A stretch of DNA of 64,000 nucleotides. Source: Melanocharis versteri. Its lineage: Eukaryota; Chordata; Aves; Passeriformes; Melanocharitidae. Both the position numbers and the translations under genes were made by a program. Under the pieces are notes generated by a model. The model had not been told where the DNA came from. It did not search any database and was given only the letters and a program-made list of their open reading frames with translations. Location: positions 1 to 64,000 of the forward strand of contig VZTG01001985.1 in assembly GCA_013397845.1 (NCBI GenBank), given 5' to 3'. Of the stretch, positions 27,501 to 36,300 are shown one piece after another (position 1 is the first letter of the stretch; each line of letters starts with the position of its first letter).

Positions 27501-30500
27501 TCCAGCATTTGTGTTGCCAGGTAATTAAACAACTAAATCAGCTAGTGGGTTGAGCAGGGTACTTAGATTAATGTCAGCTGCATCTGCATGACTACATTTA
27601 GTTTGGTTTTCTTGTTGAAGTTAAAATAGAATTATGTTTCATGCTGGGAGACATTTTGGAAACATGTTACAATTGCTCCAGTTTGTCCCAGTATCAGCCC
27701 ACATTTGATAGGAATCCAAACTAACTTCTGAACTACACAGACCTTCAGGATTAACTGTCAATGCAGAGAGGACTAGAGTTGGAATTGGAGAAGCATCCAG
27801 AGTGATATAATAGAAACCAGGTGAAGTCTGGACGTACAAAACTGCGTGGCTATGCACCTGGAGACGGTTAACAAGAATTTCCAGTAAGCCCTTTCCAGTA
27901 AAGGAGCACGGTACAAGAGCCAGATGAACTGCCTGATCTCTGGATGCTAATACATTATCAACATGGTAAATCTGAAAAAGGGGAAAAATAAGATAATGGG
28001 AAATTCCCTATACAGATGTAGGAGTACCAGCATTACTGTGCAGAGCACAGGCTCTCAGCTGAGATAAAGCATCTGATTCTAGTGATCCACCCCTGCCTGA
28101 AAAGGCACAGGAAGATGAGTAGGATGGCCAAAGGACAGTCTATGCTGCAAGAGAAACCACCAGGGACTGATGGGAAGAGCAGACAAAGATGAGCAGATGC
28201 ACAGCAGTATGTGCATCAGGGTGAAGGAGAAAACAATGGAGGAGCAGGAGAACTCAAATGTGAAGGACAGACAACACCGGCCTAAGAACAAATTAATATC
28301 TTTATGATGGAAGTTAAAGAAAGTTGCTAAACTTCAGAATCACTGAGAGTGTGGAGCAATGTACCAGCAGCTGCCATTCTGGGAAGGCTTAAAAAAATTA
28401 AGCTATTATTAAAATGGAAATCGATCTGTTTATGGCAAATATTATACAAGGTGGTGCCAGTGGAAGTAGGGAAAGAGCAAACAAGACTTTCAAAAATTTT
28501 TTTTCTTAAAGAAGGATTTGGTTTTCATAATTCATAGTGGTGGTTTAAGTTTTTTCATGTTTTCTTGCATATACAATTATTTTGCTGTCCAGGTCCAAAG
28601 ACCTTTGACATATACCAGAATTTAAAGAACAAAGCCCCAGGCTAATTTTTAAACAATGTGAACATGAGGGTGCTAATTGGAAACACAGGGAAACGTGAGC
28701 AAGCGTGAGAAGAGATGCCTTTGTGTATAATTCCCAACACCAAACTATTTTGAAACTCAAAAGATTCTGATGCACCGATTTGGTTGTGGGACTGTTTTTA
28801 AACAAATGCATGTAATTAAGTGATATATCCTGCACTCTGCTTCAGTTCCCTTTACGTTTCCTTTGCAAAAGCAAATACGGAGGGAAACAAGAACTTAAAT
28901 GTGGTGTTACCAAAATAACTCCATGTAACTGCTTCCATGTTCAGAAGATGAGATTCAGCAAAAATGAAATGCCTGAATGATCAGAAATTATAAGAGAAGC
29001 ACCCCTCCAGGAGCCGAGACAAGACAACAGGTTTCACACACTGCACTTCCCTGGAGAGGTTTCTGCAGCGCTCGGGAATGAGACTGAGCAGCTTGGCAGG
29101 AGCCCAGGACATGGAGTGAGCAGGAAGCCCAGCATCCCACTGGGGACATGGAAGGATAAGCCCCTCTCCCAGGCACACCACGCCTGTTCCTTGGGAAGCC
29201 TGCACACACACTGGAGAGACCCGCTCTGCCATCAGTCATGGCTGTGCTACAAATAAGGCTCTCAGATCTTCTCATCTCAATAACCACCTTCAGTAATGCA
29301 AGAGATGAACATGAGCTAGAGGTGAACATGGCAAATACAGTTATGTCTAGACTCCTGTAGCAAGGGGGAAGGCTGCTCTGAAGAACAGGTGTAATGCTTT
29401 TACAGGAACTAGTGATTAAATGCAGCATAAATAGGAGTAAAATCTACGGAAAAAGGTTCAAAACACGCAGAATTCCTCCTGCACCTGTCTGGATTTCAGA
29501 GTAGCGTTAGCAAACTTTGATCAAGCAATGTTCTTTCTTCCCCCCAGCTGCCCAGACACAGAATGAACTGATTTGGGTTAAAAATATCAATTTTTTGCTG
29601 TGTTTCTCCACATGGCTCCAGAAGCAGCTGTACTGGCAGAAATGATGGTACAGCAAAGAGTTTGCACATGTGAAAACTGCTTCCATAGCACCTCGGTATT
29701 CTCAGAGGTGTGAAGCTTCAAGAAGATCTTACCAGCTGATTAAAAACATTACAAAAATAAAAACAGAAGCGTTCAAGGCCAGGTTGGATGGTGCCCCCAG
29801 CAACCTGGTCTAGTGGAAGTTGTCCCTGCCCATGGCAGTGGGGGTCAGAACTGCATGATCTTTAAGGTCCCTTCCAACGCAAACCATTCTGCGGTTCCAT
29901 GAGAGGCAGCCAAAGGGACTCGGTCACAGATGGAGTGTCCTGCTCACTGGAAGACATTCTTGCCTTCTGTAACACAAGAAGTGTAATGGTCTCTATTTCA
30001 TAATTATTCCATAGGAGTAAAATGATTAAACTAAAACCTGCATTTGTCTAAAAATCCCTTGGCGGCTTTTAAAAAAATCATCACCCTGAAATCAGGAGAG
30101 TGATGATGAAGTGTAGTCTGTTTTTGTGACTCACCTTGGGACAGTAAATCAAAACTTGGAAAGAATCAGTATGAATTGAATATAATTGTCACCGCTGGCG
30201 TGCAAAGGTCACAGAAGAAAACAAGGCATCAAGTGTAAGTACTCTTGTTTTGAATACTTGTCAGAAAAATTAAGCACCCTTTCCTCTTGCAAGAGCAGGA
30301 AAAGCAGAAGCATTCAGTTTCTCTTCCCTAAAGCTTCCCCTAGCTACATTTAACAGCTTCAAACTTCAGTTTCCTGCTTTTGCAGCAAGGGGTTTAATTG
30401 TTTCTAATCTCATCCAACTGTTAGGCAGAAATTCTCCCACCTGGCAGTCAGCTGTGGCTCGTTTCCAAAGACCCCCTCCTACAGCACCCAGCCTACATGC

Positions 30501-31841
30501 CAGCATGGTAGCTGATGGTTTTCCTTCCTCAGGCAAAGCAACTGGAAATGTGAGAAGGACTTGTTGACCTCCTTTTGAACACATTACTCTTGTCATGGAC
30601 ACACAGTCAAGACTGCAAAACTGCATCATGTTTTGCTGAAAGAAAAAATAAAAATGAGAGGCTGTGGTTGGAGCTGGAAGGAGCAGCTCACGCTCAGCCA
30701 TAAGCGAGACCAACGTGATCCTGAGCTTGTGGGTCAAAGTCCAGAGATGTGTTGGCTCAGATGTGCACCAAACTGAACAAGCATTTCCTGTCAGCTCACT
30801 AAACCTCAGCACCCACTGACCTGCTCACCACGGTGGGGAGAGACGAAATAGTCTGGAACCTCGTCTGGAATGACAGAAACATCTGCCTCGACTGCCTTGT
30901 CTGCCTAGCTCCTATGAGACCCCCTGCTCTGAGATGATTTGCAGACTAAAATTTCCCACATCAGAGGCCTTGCAGCAAGACCACAGGCACTTCATTAAGA
31001 CAGGGAGAGCATCACACAGGCTTGCTCCCAACCTTGAGCCTCCAGGCGAGCTGCAACACAGCAATTACCAGGAACCAACGCTGTAGTCAGGTTTACTCCA
31101 GGGCCACATGCAGCAGAGCTGGCGCTGCCCCGGAGCAGCCCTGTTTCCTTCACACCCCTCGAGTAATAGGCTCAGCTTGGCAGCTTTCACCAAGGCGGCC
31201 CAAGAGCCCTCGGAGGAGCCCCGCGGGAGCTCGGCAGCGCCGGCGGGCAGCGAGGGGAGTCCCGGGAGCGGCTGACACCACCGGCTATAATTAGCGCAGC
31301 GCAGCCCACAGGGCTTCCCCCGGCCGGCGGGAGCCTCGGAGCGGCAGCCGCGGACGCTCCCCGGGACACCAACAACTCCGCCGGGCGTCAGCTGCACGGG
31401 ACGGGACACGGGAACCGGGGGCCTTACGAGTCACGGCTAGCACCGGCGTCGCGCTCCAGGAGGACGATGTGCCGCGGGTAGTGGGCGCAGACCTCGCCGT
31501 GCACGTTGGGGATCACGCTGTAGCGATAATCGCGGCCGAAGAGCTTCCCGCCCGCCGCTTCCGCCCGCCCGCGACGCGCCCCTTCCGCCCGCTCCCGGCG
31601 TCATCGGGGCGCGCCGCGCTCCGCCCCGGGGTACCGAGCCCCGCTCCGGGGGTACCGGGCTGCGCTCCGGCCCTGGGTTTAGACCTGCAGAGAGACAAGC
31701 GCTGTCAGGCCCCGCCGAGCGGGTTCGACCGTGGCGNCCCCGGCCCCCGAGCGCCGGTGCCCTCACCTTGGCAGCGGCGGCACCGCCGCCGTCCTTGGCA
31801 CGGTACTGTGCCCGGGAGAACTCCAGCAGCAGCTCGGCCAG
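346..31841 (-). CDS. MTMR14: MTMR14, phosphoinositide 3-phosphatase (whole gene span, 19 exons, 5' end damaged)
   Basis: Myotubularin-related protein 14 (hJUMPY) removes the 3-phosphate from PI3P and PI(3,5)P2. It limits early autophagy and affects muscle calcium handling. Nineteen exons on the minus strand can be assigned. Exons 3-19 join without a phase conflict and give 1,627 nt of coding sequence; with the partial exons 1 and 2 the product is about 600 residues, against about 650 in human. The phosphatase signature HCISGWDRTP (C-x5-R, catalytic Cys and Arg) is in exon 11. The C-terminal part is the Ser-rich tail typical of this member, ending in LLEQFVRGVGLRGSSTL. Unlike most myotubularins, no PH-GRAM domain is recognisable. 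Exon 1 lacks its start codon because an N gap cuts it at 31,842, and the acceptor of exon 2 is unclear. Identity is recognised from many conserved blocks; the residue-level match to human is from memory. Confidence 0.96.
524..3756 (-). other. MTMR14: MTMR14 intron 18
   Basis: This 3.2-kb intron holds no second gene that I can support; the open frames have no recognisable domains. The stretch at about 1,440-1,720 is AT-richer and non-repetitive with several TATA/GATA/TAATTA-like words, and is listed separately as a possible regulatory element. Confidence 0.7.
1440..1720. promoter_or_regulatory. Possible intronic regulatory element
   Basis: Inside MTMR14 intron 18 a 280-bp block contrasts with its surroundings. 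It has GCTATAAATTGG near 1,480, CCTATAAACAG near 1,579, CTGATAATAAAG near 1,633 and CCTAATTAGG near 1,708, in sequence free of repeat hallmarks. Such clusters of MEF2/HOX, GATA and homeodomain-like words are common in conserved enhancers. Without alignment this is only a suggestion. Confidence 0.25.
3757..3912 (-). CDS. MTMR14: MTMR14 exon 18
   Basis: The exon runs from acceptor CCCCAG to donor GTAAGT (156 nt; 1 base in, 2 bases out). It encodes SADHSLPGSSVSTDFGSWQM and continues to DEFSNTCL, a conserved part of the C-terminal tail. Confidence 0.95.
3913..10664 (-). other. MTMR14: MTMR14 intron 17
   Basis: At 6.75 kb this is the largest MTMR14 intron. I see no coding exon, structured RNA or clear interspersed repeat in it. 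Open frames up to about 180 codons occur on both strands but show no family motif and no splice-compatible continuation. Confidence 0.6.
10665..10841 (-). CDS. MTMR14: MTMR14 exon 17 (Ser-rich linker)
   Basis: The exon lies between acceptor CCCACAG and donor GTGAGA (177 nt). It encodes RKSCASSPQAVLWSRAQQSE, a run of seven serines, then THSDNFLRIGSSPLEVPRSR. It follows the human order of blocks (RKS..SPQ.VLW, poly-Ser, HSDNFFR, SPLEVP). The exon is a multiple of three, yet splicing exon 16 directly to exon 18 would join TG to A and create a stop, so it appears obligatory for the full tail. Confidence 0.93.
10842..13572 (-). other. MTMR14: MTMR14 intron 16
   Basis: This 2.7-kb intron contains no coding exon or recognisable repeat. 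Small open frames here have no supporting features. Confidence 0.6.
13573..13711 (-). CDS. MTMR14: MTMR14 exon 16
   Basis: The acceptor is TCTCTAG and the donor GTGAGG (139 nt). It encodes KQKDRGSTTSLSSDFSLGME, then SSPGAAGSFTYEAVELMPAGAQAQAA and the first two bases of a Trp codon completed in exon 17. Confidence 0.95.
13925..13974 (-). CDS. MTMR14: MTMR14 exon 15
   Basis: A 50-nt exon between acceptor CCCCAG and donor GTGAGT encodes RRKSLPPGFTLEEICML. The block GFTLE-ICML is diagnostic for MTMR14. Confidence 0.95.
14599..14669 (-). CDS. MTMR14: MTMR14 exon 14
   Basis: Between acceptor GCTCAG and donor GTAAGG (71 nt). Encodes IFFFCFNFLKHITSEEFSAL followed by KSQ, and splits an Arg codon with exon 15. 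Confidence 0.95.
14670..16113 (-). other. MTMR14: MTMR14 intron 13
   Basis: This 1.4-kb intron has no coding exon or repeat that I recognise. Confidence 0.6.
16114..16150 (-). CDS. MTMR14: MTMR14 exon 13 (37-nt micro-exon)
   Basis: The exon is only 37 nt, between TTTCCAG and GTGAGT, and encodes HMLVDRLSKGEE after completing a Gly codon. It is part of the catalytic domain after the P-loop and conserved in MTMR14. Confidence 0.95.
16396..16472 (-). CDS. MTMR14: MTMR14 exon 12
   Basis: Between TTTGCAG and GTAGGC (77 nt). Encodes DGLIHTSLEPSEILYLTVAY and DWFLFG. The segment follows directly after the P-loop exon. Confidence 0.95.
16711..16796 (-). CDS. MTMR14: MTMR14 exon 11 (catalytic P-loop)
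   Basis: The exon carries the active-site loop HCISGWDRTP: the catalytic Cys, the Asp typical of myotubularins and the phosphate-binding Arg are all intact, so the enzyme should be active. The flanking sequence DDSGLLV and LFISLLRLSLWA is conserved. Acceptor GAGCAG, donor GTGAGT, 86 nt. Confidence 0.97.
16797..17788 (-). other. MTMR14: MTMR14 intron 10
   Basis: About 1 kb without coding sequence or recognisable repeat. Confidence 0.6.
17789..17855 (-). CDS. MTMR14: MTMR14 exon 10
   Basis: Between TTCTGCAG and GTAAGG (67 nt). Encodes SWDLVQQTQNYLKLLISIIN then SD. As I recall the human protein, the first residue is Cys where this genome has Ser; acceptor choice and phase support the Ser. Confidence 0.93.
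17856..20207 (-). other. MTMR14: MTMR14 intron 9
   Basis: A 2.35-kb intron with no coding sequence or repeat that I can identify. Confidence 0.6.
20208..20282 (-). CDS. MTMR14: MTMR14 exon 9
   Basis: Between TTTTACAG and GTGAGC (75 nt, phase 0 on both sides). Encodes DYVDAPLSIPVSLTQSLNID and WSEYQ. Confidence 0.95.
20878..20948 (-). CDS. MTMR14: MTMR14 exon 8
   Basis: Between CTTGCAG and GTACAT (71 nt). Encodes CEFFKDYKDRDYTAEGLIFN then WKQ, preceded by a Gly codon shared with exon 7. Confidence 0.95.
20949..23707 (-). other. MTMR14: MTMR14 intron 7, with an antisense CR1
   Basis: A 2.76-kb intron. It contains a plus-strand CR1 LINE fragment at 22,000-22,331, antisense to the host gene. 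Nothing else is recognisable. Confidence 0.7.
22000..22331 (+). mobile_element. CR1-type LINE, 5'-truncated and internally deleted
   Basis: The first part translates with the CR1 reverse-transcriptase C-terminal signature: GVPQGSVLGPGLFNIFTDDL, followed by DEG. It then jumps to the typical CR1 3' end (GGACTCGATGATCTTAAACG, TTTTCCAACC, AATTCTATGACTCTG). The sequence between the 'CACCCTCAGCAAG' region and the 3' end is missing compared with a standard CR1, so the copy is internally deleted. It is a dead copy in an intron. Confidence 0.9.
23708..23781 (-). CDS. MTMR14: MTMR14 exon 7
   Basis: Between CTGTGCAG and GTACAG (74 nt). Encodes VTSSEKVDKAQRYADFTLLS then IPYPG, a highly conserved block. 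Confidence 0.96.
24312..24434 (-). CDS. MTMR14: MTMR14 exon 6
   Basis: Between TCTTGCAG and GTGAGT (123 nt). Encodes NADSQLFDKVRGHDIKLLRY then LSVRYICDLMVENKKVKFGL. Confidence 0.96.
24991..25051 (-). CDS. MTMR14: MTMR14 exon 5
   Basis: Between CTTGCAG and a weaker donor GTTTGT (61 nt). Encodes GGSDDAWADAEDISEEDPAL, an acidic segment conserved in the family. Confidence 0.94.
25801..25876 (-). CDS. MTMR14: MTMR14 exon 4
   Basis: Between TCCTCCAG and GTGAGT (76 nt). Encodes HICRSATLAGWGELYGRTGY then NYIFSG, among the best-conserved blocks of MTMR14. Confidence 0.96.
26920..27028 (-). CDS. MTMR14: MTMR14 exon 3
   Basis: Between CCACTAG and GTAAAG (109 nt). Encodes FESTVQVGKLQDLINRSKMA then RCRGRFVCPVILYKGK. 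Its first base completes a Ser codon begun in exon 2. Confidence 0.95.
27029..31427 (-). other. MTMR14: MTMR14 intron 2
   Basis: A 4.4-kb intron. It carries a plus-strand CR1 3' fragment at 29,765-29,905. From about 31,180 onward base composition rises to CpG-island level. No other gene is supported. Confidence 0.65.
29765..29905 (+). mobile_element. CR1 LINE 3'-end fragment
   Basis: About 140 bp with the standard CR1 tail: AGGCCAGGTTGGATGG, ATGATCTTTAAGGTCCCTTC, CAACGCAAACCATTCTG and a degenerate terminal repeat. Only the 3' end is present, the usual 5'-truncated form. Confidence 0.88.
31428..31546 (-). CDS. MTMR14: MTMR14 exon 2 (acceptor uncertain)
   Basis: The donor GTAAGG at 31,427-31,422 is clear, and the coding part KLFGRDYRYSVIPNVHGEVC then AHYPRHIVLLERDAGASRDS matches the family block LFGRDY..SVIPN...HYPRHIV. 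The 5' boundary is not clear. The frame stays open upstream into low-complexity GC DNA, and the human-like VERIEKRC segment that should precede it is not found. The listed start is approximate; sequence around it may be misassembled. Confidence 0.8.
31680..31736. repeat. 57-bp direct repeat, copy 1
   Basis: Identical over 57 bases to 31,843-31,899, and ends exactly at the N at 31,737. The pair brackets a 104-bp piece (31,738-31,841) holding MTMR14 exon 1. It is best read as the overlap of two contigs that the assembler failed to merge. Confidence 0.9.
31767..31841 (-). CDS. MTMR14: MTMR14 exon 1, 3' part only
   Basis: On a 104-bp piece bounded by N on both sides, the minus strand encodes LAELLLEFSRAQYRAKDGGG then AAAAK, with donor GTGAGG. 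It matches the human N-terminal block ELLEEFSRTQYRAKDG as I recall it. The start codon and roughly the first 25-30 residues are missing beyond the N at 31,842. Confidence 0.85.
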
Positions 31842-31842
31842 N

Positions 31843-31899
31843 TAGACCTGCAGAGAGACAAGCGCTGTCAGGCCCCGCCGAGCGGGTTCGACCGTGGCG
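31843..31899. repeat. 57-bp direct repeat, copy 2
   Basis: Second exact copy of 31,680-31,736, beginning immediately after the N at 31,842. See copy 1. Confidence 0.9.
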
Positions 31900-32960
31900 C
31901 TGGCCGGCGTGCCCAGGGCGCTGCCCTAAAGAAAGAATCCCGAGGCGGGGTTTAATTAAAGAGGCCCCCCCGTCCCGGAGTGTGGTCGCACGCACTGAGC
32001 CCGTGGCAGAGGAGCTCCGGGGTGAGCAGTATCGCTGCCCCGAACGCGGCTGAGAACGGCAGTGGCTCGCGTGCCCGGGCGGTGTCACGGAGCCAGCTCG
32101 GGCTGTGCGTGCCGAGGGTGGCGGGCACTGCCCGTGCCCAGCCGGAGGCACACGGCTCCTTGGCTCTTGCAGGGGAACACAATGTGTTTTTCGTCCGCAT
32201 TTGTCTAATTTGCAAATCAGCTGCGAATCTTCACAAGCATTTAATGACAGCCGAGTTCAGCTGCAGCTAACGCGGTGCATCTCGCTGCCTGAGAACGAAA
32301 CTGGCCCGACGTGGTGTGGTCTCTGCAGCGTTTGGGGCCAGTGTGAGGCTGACGGGGCGGTGGCAGGATTTCGCAAGGGCACCTGCCGGCGTACAAGCGC
32401 TGACAGCCTGTGTGACACTACTGGCATAGCCGTTGACCCCAGCCCAGTCATCCACCACACCTAGCCTGGCGCACCTCGCGCACCCCAGCCCTGTCACCAC
32501 ACCTGACCTGGCACAGCCGTGTACCTGGCCTCGCTCTGACAGGGGTTTTGGGTCGACTCCTGCTGTCCCAGAGCGGGCGCAGGCACGGTGGCTGCAACTT
32601 ACTTGCTCCGTCCCCGCCAAGAGGGTGGGGAAGGTCTGCTGCCCGTCCGGGGGGCTACGCCGGCAACCCGCGGGCCTCCCCCGGGTTCGTGAAGGGTGCG
32701 GGAGGATGGACGCTCTCCCTGCGGGCGCGCTCCGGCCAAAGGCACCCACGCGGGGACCTTCCAGCACTTATCGGAGCCAGGCCCAGGCGCTGCCCCGGGC
32801 GGGGTGGGTCCGGGGAACGGTCCTGCCGGGCCGGGGTAGAGGAATGGGCCAGGCAACCNCCGCGGGCGCTCTTAGGCCGCGGCCCCCCCGCCCCGCCGAC
32901 CCCGGGCGGGCTCCCCGCCGCTCCGGCCCCTCCCGCCCTTCGGCAGCGGCGGCCGGCAGG
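31900..32960. other. MTMR14-LHFPL4 intergenic / 5'UTR region
   Basis: About 1 kb of GC-rich DNA between the two divergent genes. It should contain both transcription starts and the LHFPL4 5'UTR, but no start can be fixed from sequence. One N is at 32,859. Long open frames here reflect lack of A/T-rich stop codons. Confidence 0.6.
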
Positions 32961-33366
32961 ATGCTGCCCTCGCAGGAAGCCTCCAAGCTGTACCATGACA
33001 ACTACGTGCGGAACTCGCGCGCCATCGGCGTGCTCTGGGCCATCTTCACCATCTGCTTCGCCATCATCAACGTGGTGGTCTTCATCCAGCCCTACTGGGT
33101 GGGCGACAGCGTTAACACGCCCAAGCCCGGGTACTTCGGGCTGTTCCACTACTGCGTGGGCAGCGGGCTGGCGGGCCGGGAGCTGTCGTGCCGCGGCTCC
33201 TTCACCGACTTCAGCACCATCCCCTCGGGCGCCTTTCAGGCAGCCGCGTTCTTCGTGCTGCTCTCCATGGTGCTGACGCTGGGCTGCATCACCTGCTTCG
33301 CCCTGTTCTTCTTCTGCAACACCGCCACCGTCTACAAGATCTGCGCCTGGATGCAGCTGCTGGCAG
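32961..33366 (+). CDS. LHFPL4: LHFPL4 exon 1 (complete copy)
   Basis: Holds the ATG, transmembrane segments 1 and 2, the first extracellular loop and the start of segment 3 (residues 1-135 plus one base). It ends at CTGGCAG before donor GTACAC. The copy runs into an N at 33,381 only 14 bases into the intron. Confidence 0.95.
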
Positions 33367-36300
33367 GTACACACCGGCACNCGTCGCTAGGCGACCCGAG
33401 TCCGGCCGAGCCCGAGGAGAGCGCAGCCGAAGGCGGCGGAGCGGCTCGATCCCCGGGGAGCGCACTCGGCGGGCTCGGAGGGTCTCGGTTCGGTTCGGCT
33501 CGGGCTCGGCTGGGCCCTGGCTGGGCTGGGCCGGACTGGTCTGGGCTCGGCTCGGCTGGGCTCGGCTCCGCAGTGGCGGGGGGGCGNGACAACTACGTGC
33601 GGAACTCGCGCGCCATCGGCGTGCTCTGGGCCATCTTCACCATCTGCTTCGCCATCATCAACGTGGTGGTCTTCATCCAGCCCTACTGGGTGGGCGACAG
33701 CGTTAACACGCCCAAGCCCGGGTACTTCGGGCTGTTCCACTACTGCGTGGGCAGCGGGCTGGCGGGCCGGGAGCTGTCGTGCCGCGGCTCCTTCACCGAC
33801 TTCAGCACCATCCCCTCCGGCGCCTTTCAGGCGGCCGCGTTCTTCGTGCTGCTCTCCATGGTGCTGACGCTGGGCTGCATCACCTGCTTCGCCCTGTTCT
33901 TTTTCTGCAACACCGCCACCGTCTACAAGATCTGCGCCTGGATGCAGCTGCTGGCAGGTACACACCGGCACCGGGAACCACCGGCACTGGGAACACCGGC
34001 CTGCCCCGGGCCTGGCGGCGGGGGACGGGTGGGGAGAGTGTGGGCAGCGCTGAGCATGAGGCACCCCGGCAGCCTCCGGCAGTGGTAGTGGGGTCCCTGG
34101 CTACAGGGAACACCAAGGTTGCTCAAGGAAGCTGGGCTGAGTCCGAACACTGCAGGGCCGTGGTTCCAGGATCCAGTCCCACAGTTTCTTGGGACACTCA
34201 GGCCGGGTGCTAGTGCTGACAGATTAGCAGGAATGGGCACCAGTTCGGGACACTGGCACCCAGGGCTCCCTGGTATCCCCTGGCCACAAGGAACACCAGG
34301 GCTGCTTAGGAAGGCTGGGCTGGGTACAGGTACTGTGTATCCATAGGGAATCTCAGCCAGGAGCTGGCCCTAGAACATCCCAGAGCTTCCTGAGACAAGC
34401 AGGCCAGGGACTGGCACTGACAGAGCACCACAAACAGGTGCTGGCTCTAGGCACTGGCCCCTGGGTCTCCCCAGGCAGAGATTGGCCGCAGGGAACATCG
34501 GGATTGCTCAAGAAAGCTGGACAGGTACAAGCACTGTAGGGCCATGGATCTTCTCAGCCAAGAAATGTCCTCAGGACACTCCAGGGCTTCCTGGGACATC
34601 CAGACCAGGCAGTGGCACCAGGAATGGTGGCACCTGCTCTGGGCATTGGAACCTGGAATTTCCCAGGCAAGGTCTGACCCCAGGGAAACACAAGACTCCC
34701 TGGGACACAGCTGGAGAGCTGGATCAGGGACCCACCTCAGGCGACCCCAGAACAGGCACCAACCTTGGGACACCTGCACTGTCTGGAGCACTTCAGGACA
34801 TCCTGGGCTAGGGACCCACCTCGGAGCACCTCAGTACACCCCAGTCAGGGACCAACGTTGGGACACCCTACAATAGGGACTGTCACACAGAGGCAAGGAC
34901 CAAGTGCAAGATGGCCTAGGGCACACTGGATCAGCCCCCTGGGGATCCAGACACCCCAGCACATTCCACATCAGGGACTAGCCTCCCTGTCAACCCCAGA
35001 GACGTGGGGTTGTCCCCAGGAGATACTCACTTTAAGGGAGCTCTCAGCCCCTAAAGGGACCCCACCACTGGAAGAAGCCCATGCATGGATCCCCCATCCC
35101 TGTAAAAGCACCCTTCAGCTCCCCCTTAAAGACATATTGTACCCAGGCCCCCTCTCTCCTGCATCACGAAAGGGCTATGAGGACAGGCCTTTCCCAGCTC
35201 TCTACAGCGCTTCCCACAGGGAAACACCATACATTCACCTTGATGTCTCCCCAGACATGACCACTCAAGCCCAGGAATTAACCCCCCCAAAGTGACCCTG
35301 TCTATAGATCATCCTTAGCTCCCTCCACAAATGAAACCCCAAGACCCTCACGGACTCACTCCTCAAAGTGACACTGTATAATAACCCAAACATTTCCCCA
35401 GAAGGGGGCCTGAAGCCTATATTGATAAGGATCCCAAGTATTCACAGACCTCCAAGGGGTCCTAAAACAGAGTCTGTCCTTTTGGGAGAAAGATCCTGAG
35501 AAATGATGTTAGGCTTCCCCTGGTAGCAAGACCCTTCACTTCCTTCTCTGCCCAGTTTTACCAGGTGTGGACAAAACACTCTTACTCTCCACTGCATACT
35601 AAGTGTGAATAGACCTAGAGCTTCCACTGGAAGGACCTACAGTGGCCCTTATTCCTAATGAAAGGACCCCATTCATCCCCTCTGTGAGAAGGGCCCCAAT
35701 CCTTGATGTGAAAGCATACAACCCCTCCGTGTGAGGAGCTTTCAGCTAGCCCAGCTCTTTCCCTTGCAGCTGGCTTGGGCTGGGAAGCCTGACCTCCCCT
35801 CACCCAGATCAGGACCACAGCCAGACCTGGAGCTGCCTTGGCTTATCAGGAAATTCCCTCATCTTTAATTTTCCCTGTCCTGAAGATTTATCAGTTTAAA
35901 GCAAGCTCAGAGCCCAAATCCTACCGATTGTCAGCAGCTTAATCAAGTGGCTTGGAGCGCCCAGCTGCTACTGCTGCACAGGAAGCTGTGTGGCAGAGGG
36001 CACTGCACTGGAGGCAGCCCTGGTTCTCCTCCCCAGTGCCTCCTGTCCTGTCCTGGCTCAGGTTTGGGTGGCCATGACAGCACTTTGCTGCTGTCACCTC
36101 TGGGTACCCCTCACCTTGCCTCGGGGCTTGTCTTTGGTCGCACTTTGCACCTTGTGGTTACATGTGTTGCTCACAACTGCACTTGTGAGAACCCTGAGTG
36201 CTCAGCTCAAGTGGGGCCATGGGCTGGCTCTTCTGGCCCCAGCCAGCCCAGGTGGGCTAGGAGCTCTCTCAGAGCAGCACGGCTCCACGGCTTCTCTGTC

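Larger units (their letters stand above)
31180..34080. promoter_or_regulatory. CpG island with head-to-head MTMR14 / LHFPL4 promoters
   Basis: Nearly 3 kb of CpG-rich DNA surrounds the 5' exons of MTMR14 (minus, exon 1 near 31,800) and LHFPL4 (plus, ATG at 32,961). No TATA box is evident between them. The spacing of about 1.1 kb between the two first coding exons suggests a shared or adjacent promoter region. It contains all five N characters of the window (31,737; 31,842; 32,859; 33,381; 33,587). Confidence 0.7.

Noticed and set aside
26864..27553. 229-codon plus-strand open frame
   Set aside because: Antisense to MTMR14 exon 3 and its intron. No motif, and the exon on the other strand is clearly real.
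32433..34088. 551-codon plus-strand open frame
   Set aside because: It passes through three N characters, the LHFPL4 5' region and both copies of exon 1. It is an artefact of the false duplication and stop-poor GC-rich DNA.
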